DNA of 10,562 nucleotides, taken from Chthonomonadaceae bacterium (GTDB taxonomy: Bacteria; Armatimonadota; Chthonomonadetes; Chthonomonadales; Chthonomonadaceae). The notes beneath the pieces were generated by a model. That model worked only from the letters and a program-made list of their open reading frames with translations, searched no databases and had not been told where the DNA came from. Both the position numbers and the translations under genes were made by a program. Below, in pieces: positions 6,821 through 10,562 of the stretch (positions are counted from its first letter, which is position 1; each line of letters opens with the position of its first letter). The stretch covers positions 1-10,562 of the forward strand of contig JACMPS010000223.1 of NCBI GenBank assembly GCA_014377395.1, in the 5' to 3' direction.

Positions 6821-7936
6821 TTATTGCCATTCGAGGTAAGCGCGAATCTGACGACTACAGCGCGGATTGCGTAATTTTTTAAGGGCTTTTACTTCGATCT
6901 GGCGGATGCGCTCACGGGTGACGGCGAAATGCTTGCCCACCTCCTCCAACGTTCTCTGACAGTTGCCGTCCAATCCGAAGCGCATAATCAGGACTTCGCG
7001 TTCACGCCCCGTCAGATCGAGAAGGGCATCGCTTATTTTCTCGCGCAACATTCGGTTGGAAAGGGACTCGGAGGGAGAGGGAATTGAATGATCTTCGACG
7101 AAATCGGCAAGGTGACTGTCTCCCTCTTCGCCGATAGGAGTTTCCAGAGAAAGCGGCTCGGAGGCAACGCGCAAGATGTCGGCGACTCGCTCGTGCGTCA
7201 TCTTCATGGCTTTTGCGAGTTCTTCGAGCGAGGGTTCATGTCCGTTGATCTGGAGAAGAGAGGAGGAAGTTTTGATCAGGCGATTGATCGTTTCGACCAT
7301 GTGAACGGGAATTCGAATGGTGCGCCCCTGATCGGCGATGGCGCGGCTGATGGACTGGCGGATCCACCAGGTTGCATAGGTGCTGAACCGAAATCCTTTG
7401 GAGGGATCAAACTTATCGACGGCACGCATGAGTCCCATATTTCCCTCTTGAATCAGATCGGAGAAGGAAACACCGCGTCCGCTGTAGCGTTTGGCAATCG
7501 AGACGACAAGGCGGAAATTGGAGCGTGTCAGTTCGTCTTTTGCGCGTTTTGCGGCGGTAGGATTAGTGCGTTCCCCGGTGATTGCTTGCGAAAGACGACG
7601 CTCTTGATCGGCAGTGAGTAAGGGGATTCGTCCGATCTGACAGAGCCACATTCGCACGGTATCGTCGAAAGGGTAGCCGTCGCATTGCGGGGTCTCTTCG
7701 CTTCGCAGGGCTTTTCCCGGCTCACCCGCGCAGGTGGTCAGGTCTTGTAGGGGGGTAAACACATCCGGGCTGAGAAAGGCGAGCATCTCCTCGACGGGAA
7801 GGGGAGGAGTGAGTTCACTCACTTCCGTTTCAGCAATATCAGGGGGGAGGGCGCGAGACATTTCCCGATTTTTAGGGAAAAGAGGCGGCATCATCCGCTT
7901 CTCAGGGGACTTCTGGACGAAATTTAACGTTCCCAA
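6821..7936 (-). CDS. rpoD: Principal RNA polymerase sigma factor (sigma-70 family)
   Basis: This 371-aa protein is a primary-type sigma-70 factor that directs RNA polymerase to housekeeping promoters. Region 1.2 is at about 89-121 (FDDTVRMWLCQIGRIPLL). Region 2 is at about 135-205 and includes DLIQEGNMGLMRAVDKFD and the -10-reading FSTYATWWIRQSISRAI. Region 3 is at about 217-285. Region 4 is at about 300-360, with the -35-reading helix-turn-helix TLEEVGKHFAVTRERIRQIE. The N-terminal 85 residues are proline-rich and show no clear region 1.1, so this is a compact form. The start is a TTG with AAGGAG nine bases upstream; an in-frame ATGATG 14 codons later has no such signal. The gene follows dnaG by 96 bases, as in the classical macromolecular synthesis operon, and is followed by a strong terminator. 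Group 2 sigma factors look similar, but the dnaG linkage favours rpoD. Confidence 0.94.
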   Translation of the reverse strand: MGTLNFVQKSPEKRMMPPLFPKNREMSRALPPDIAETEVSELTPPLPVEEMLAFLSPDVFTPLQDLTTCAGEPGKALRSEETPQCDGYPFDDTVRMWLCQIGRIPLLTADQERRLSQAITGERTNPTAAKRAKDELTRSNFRLVVSIAKRYSGRGVSFSDLIQEGNMGLMRAVDKFDPSKGFRFSTYATWWIRQSISRAIADQGRTIRIPVHMVETINRLIKTSSSLLQINGHEPSLEELAKAMKMTHERVADILRVASEPLSLETPIGEEGDSHLADFVEDHSIPSPSESLSNRMLREKISDALLDLTGREREVLIMRFGLDGNCQRTLEEVGKHFAVTRERIRQIEVKALKKLRNPRCSRQIRAYLEWQ

Positions 7937-8032
7937 GCGAGTTCACTCCTTCTCCGAAGGCAACTATCTTTTCGTCGGCTCAATCCGACTTTGATCTCAC
8001 TCTATCCGAAAATCGGAAGGTTGCAACTCAGA
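7937..8032 (-). promoter_or_regulatory. Structured dnaG-rpoD intercistronic region with hairpin over the rpoD RBS
   Basis: On the minus strand this 96-base gap contains three small perfect hairpins in a row: TCCGA-TTT-TCGGA (8017-8005), GTCGG-ATTGAG-CCGAC (7989-7974) and CCTTC-GGA-GAAGG (7960-7948). The last one includes most of the AAGGAG ribosome binding site (7951-7946) used by the TTG start of rpoD. It could lower or tune rpoD translation relative to dnaG, or mark an mRNA processing site. None has a T-tract, so termination is unlikely. No convincing promoter was seen. Confidence 0.45.
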
Positions 8033-10192
8033 CTATTTAGTTTTCTCGTCGGGAGAGGTTTTGCTTTGTCGTGCCTGCTCTTGATAGCGGCGGATCGCAT
8101 CGCGTCGCTCTTCCTCCGAGAGAGGGGAACCCTGATGCAACAGGGTAGCGAGATTACGGTGTTCACGTTCTTGTCGGTCGCCTTGCAAAATGCGAATACA
8201 ATCTTGAACCGTTGCTTCACTCAACGGTTCATTCGCTAACCCGAAAGATGATTCCTCCATGAGTTGCCTTAAGAAACGAGATTCTGCAAAAAATAATTGA
8301 TTTTCTTCCTCTGCATAAGGATCATCGGGGACTTTTACGCTTTCCCTGTGTGCTTCCTCATGCTCCAAGAGGGACAAAAGCGATCTCTCCTCTACTTTGC
8401 CCTCTTCATTGGCGGGAGTGCGCGAAATACGCTCATACAATCGCTTGCCCGCTTCCGAAATTAGGTACTCTTGGTGCAAACGACTTAAAATGTAGGAGCG
8501 CCATTCAATTGTGAACAGAGCGCGTAAGATTTGCCGCTCCGCTTTTTCGGCACGGGTCAGGATCGGCGGCGTTGCCGGAGGAACAGAGGGATCGGTAGGC
8601 GGACCCGTCGGTTCATCGCGTCGTTTCCAGGGCTTGCCATCACGCCTCAGATTTTGCCCGCTCTGTCCATTGCGGGAAAAGCCTCCGTTTTGTGGCGGAC
8701 GAGGGTAAGGAGGTTGAGATTGGTTTTGTCCGTTTCCGGTAGAGCCCCACTGATCGGCAGAGGGAGGACGAAAAAGGGGCGGCTCAGGGTTTGTGCTGAG
8801 AGTGCCGCCGTTCTGCTGGTGGGTTTCCGGGTATCCCCGATCACGCGCCGAGAGATTTTGCGCGTAATGAGCGATGTCGGAGAGCATCTGTTCGGTGACG
8901 CGGGCGAGTCCGTAGGAGTGGTAGAGTGGGTGGAGCGAAACGAGATTCTGCACGTAACGCGCTCGGTCAAGGTACGTGGACAGGGTCGCCAGAATCGGAA
9001 TGATCTCCTGCAAGGCTCCGAGTTTGCCCGCATCCGTGTTGGTGTCATGCTTGCGGCGCACTAATTCGATCTCGAAATCTATGCGGGGGCTTGCTGCATC
9101 GAGGGCTTTCTGAAATCCGGCAATGTCGCCGCGCCGCAAGATCGAGTCGGGATCGTCGCCGGGGGGAAGGACGGCAACCCGCACCTCGGCTCCGTTCACA
9201 CCGATAGACTCCCATACGCTTGCCCCGCGCAGGGTCGCCTTGATTCCCGCGTTATCGCTGTCATAGCAGATAATAACTTTCGGGCTGTAGCGCACGAGCA
9301 TTTGCGCGTGTTGCTCGGTCATGGAGGTTCCCAACGTGGCGATACATTGCGTAAATCCTGCCTGATGTGCCTGCACCACGTCCACATATCCCTCAACGAA
9401 AACGGGAGAGACATCGGCGGAGAGTTTTTTGCGGGCGAAGTTAAGACCGTAAAGGGTGCGGGATTTGTCGAAAAGAGCCGACTGCTCGGAGTTGAGGTAT
9501 TTCGCGGGGTCATCACCGAGCGCACGTCCTCCGAAAGCGATGACGCGCCCGCTCAGGTCGAAAATGGGGAACATCAGGCGATTGCGGAACGCATCATAAA
9601 ATCCCGCCCCCTCTTCTTTGCGGGGCTTGATCAGACCAATTCGGGCGGCAAGGGTGACATTAAGGCGTTTGTGTTGCAGGTGCAACGTGAGGGCTTCCCA
9701 CTCCGGCGGCGCAAACCCGATGCCGAATTGCTCCTGTGTGGTGCGATGAATTCCCCGGTTGTTGAGGTATTCCTGAGCAAATTCGCTCTTGAAAAACCGC
9801 TCTAGAAAGAATTCGACAGCAACACGGTTAAGTTCGAGGGCTTCTTCGCGTTCACTCGGTTTTTCGGGGTGGGCAGGGTCGTTGCTACCGGGAGCACGTC
9901 GCTCAAACTCGACTCCCGCTTTTCGCGCAAGAAATTCAAGGGCTTCGATAAATTCAAGGTTTTCTTTTTTCTGAACGAACTTAAAAAGGTCGCCGCTTTC
10001 CCCACAAGACCAGCATTTGTAAATCCCGATAGAGGGCGAAACGCTGAAAGAGGGTTTTTTGTCGGCGTGAAAGGGGCAGAGTCCCGTCCAGTTCTTTCCG
10101 GCGCGTTTGAGGCGGGTGTAGTTGCCGATCAGTTCGACTAAATCCACTCGCGCCCTCACCTCTTCTTTGATGTCTTGTAGGTCTCGTTCCAT
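8033..10192 (-). CDS. dnaG: DNA primase DnaG with long disordered insert
   Basis: DnaG makes the RNA primers for chromosome replication and works with the replicative helicase. Taken from the ATG at 10192 the protein is 719 aa. The CHC2 zinc-binding domain (about 1-100) has ligands C39, H42, C60 and C63 (CPFH...CWSC). The RNA polymerase core contains the TOPRIM motifs EGYVDVV with E267 and YDSDNAG with D311 and D313, so the active site is complete. Residues about 461-543 form a low-complexity linker rich in P, N, Q, G and S (19 prolines in 83). A C-terminal helical domain (about 544-719) follows, the expected helicase-binding part. Most DnaG proteins are around 600 aa, and the linker explains much of the excess. 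A longer reading frame starts with TTG at 10270, but the extra residues do not look like primase and the family N-terminus matches the ATG. Its SD (AAGGG) is unusually close to the start. Confidence 0.95.
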   Translation of the reverse strand: MERDLQDIKEEVRARVDLVELIGNYTRLKRAGKNWTGLCPFHADKKPSFSVSPSIGIYKCWSCGESGDLFKFVQKKENLEFIEALEFLARKAGVEFERRAPGSNDPAHPEKPSEREEALELNRVAVEFFLERFFKSEFAQEYLNNRGIHRTTQEQFGIGFAPPEWEALTLHLQHKRLNVTLAARIGLIKPRKEEGAGFYDAFRNRLMFPIFDLSGRVIAFGGRALGDDPAKYLNSEQSALFDKSRTLYGLNFARKKLSADVSPVFVEGYVDVVQAHQAGFTQCIATLGTSMTEQHAQMLVRYSPKVIICYDSDNAGIKATLRGASVWESIGVNGAEVRVAVLPPGDDPDSILRRGDIAGFQKALDAASPRIDFEIELVRRKHDTNTDAGKLGALQEIIPILATLSTYLDRARYVQNLVSLHPLYHSYGLARVTEQMLSDIAHYAQNLSARDRGYPETHQQNGGTLSTNPEPPLFRPPSADQWGSTGNGQNQSQPPYPRPPQNGGFSRNGQSGQNLRRDGKPWKRRDEPTGPPTDPSVPPATPPILTRAEKAERQILRALFTIEWRSYILSRLHQEYLISEAGKRLYERISRTPANEEGKVEERSLLSLLEHEEAHRESVKVPDDPYAEEENQLFFAESRFLRQLMEESSFGLANEPLSEATVQDCIRILQGDRQEREHRNLATLLHQGSPLSEEERRDAIRRYQEQARQSKTSPDEKTK

Positions 10193-10319
10193 GCCCTTAT
10201 TAAAGCACAGATTCAAACAAAATAGACTCGGAGGGAAAGATAGAAATGGGAAAGAAAGACCGTTTGACAAGGGAACATTTCAGGTCAGGTACTGAAGATC
10301 GGCTATTACCGTGCCGAGT

Positions 10320-10562
10320 TTACCCCCTACTCTCCGGCCCAATAATTTCCCACAACAACCCCAGTAAGACCGCCATCAGCAAAAGCGCGACGGAGACCAC
10401 TCCCGAATCCTTGAAGAGAAGCGTAGCGGTGGCGGTGGCGGTGACAACCGAAAAGCGACTACGTATTGCGGGGTGTTCGGTGAGGAAAAGAATGATCTCC
10501 TCCCTCAAGCGGCGTGTGGTGAGGAAAACCGCCCCGCATCCCAAGCCTACAGCAAAAAGGAA
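10320..10562 (-). CDS. C-terminal part of a predicted membrane protein (cut by window edge)
   Basis: The frame is open from the window edge and ends with TAA at 10320-10322, giving at least 80 residues. A TTG at 10544 could act as a start, but the frame continues upstream of it without a stop, so the gene probably extends beyond the window. Two hydrophobic segments are visible. One, at the very edge, reads FLFAVGLGCGAVFL. The second, near the C-terminus, reads VSVALLLMAVLLGLLWEIIG. A charged stretch (TTRRLREEI...) and a Ser/Thr/Ala-rich segment lie between them. I recognise no family. It lies 127 bases upstream of dnaG on the same strand and could be co-transcribed with it. It could be a chance frame, but the length, membrane pattern and position favour a real gene. 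Confidence 0.55.
   Translation of the reverse strand, partial: FLFAVGLGCGAVFLTTRRLREEIILFLTEHPAIRSRFSVVTATATATLLFKDSGVVSVALLLMAVLLGLLWEIIGPESRG

Noticed and set aside
7088..7621. 177-residue open frame antisense to rpoD
   Set aside because: It mirrors conserved sigma regions 2-4 on the other strand and has no independent coding evidence.
10193..10270. Longer DnaG starting with TTG at 10270
   Set aside because: The 26 extra residues (phenylalanine- and serine-rich) do not match primase N-termini, while the ATG at 10192 begins the family's usual sequence.
10193..10319. dnaG promoter with TTGTCA (10270-10265)
   Set aside because: No good -10 hexamer lies 16-19 bases downstream; the nearest TATCTT is 22 bases away. 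A TTTAAT just before the start has no matching -35.

Overview
The window is a bacterial chromosomal segment with balanced base composition. It carries mainly core cell-cycle and information-processing genes. Nothing in it looks like a phage, plasmid, CRISPR array, defence island or insertion sequence. The organism cannot be fixed from the sequence alone. A dnaG-rpoD pair, an FtsEX module followed by a secreted coiled-coil M23 peptidase, and repeat-like intergenic DNA would fit a lineage such as Armatimonadota or another deep-branching bacterial phylum, but this is a weak guess.

Layout. The left part (22-4357) is on the plus strand: a radical SAM enzyme with a twitch/SPASM-like C-terminal cysteine set, closed off by a strong intrinsic terminator; then ftsE and ftsX, overlapping by 4 bases; then, after a 156-base gap, a secreted coiled-coil protein with an M23 (LytM) peptidase domain. 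FtsE, FtsX and the M23 protein form a plausible division or cell-wall module: ATP hydrolysis by FtsE is relayed through FtsX to a periplasmic or extracellular murein hydrolase. Unlike E. coli EnvC, this partner keeps every M23 metal and catalytic residue.

The middle (4358-4667) is a convergent intergenic stretch of about 310 bases. It holds purine-rich, repeat-like DNA and a GC-rich hairpin.

The right part (4668-10562) is on the minus strand. Read in the direction of transcription it contains the end of a membrane protein cut by the window edge, dnaG (primase with a long proline/glutamine/asparagine-rich insert), rpoD (principal sigma factor, TTG start), an intrinsic terminator, a LysR-type regulator with its own -10 element, and a secreted protein of unknown function whose start codon overlaps the LysR stop codon.

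The points most worth a second look are the catalytically intact FtsEX-linked peptidase, the disordered linker in DnaG, the structured dnaG-rpoD gap with a hairpin over the rpoD ribosome binding site, the LysR gene whose conserved first helix is encoded upstream of any usable start codon, and the LysR-coupled secreted protein. I did not find a clearly new multi-gene system.
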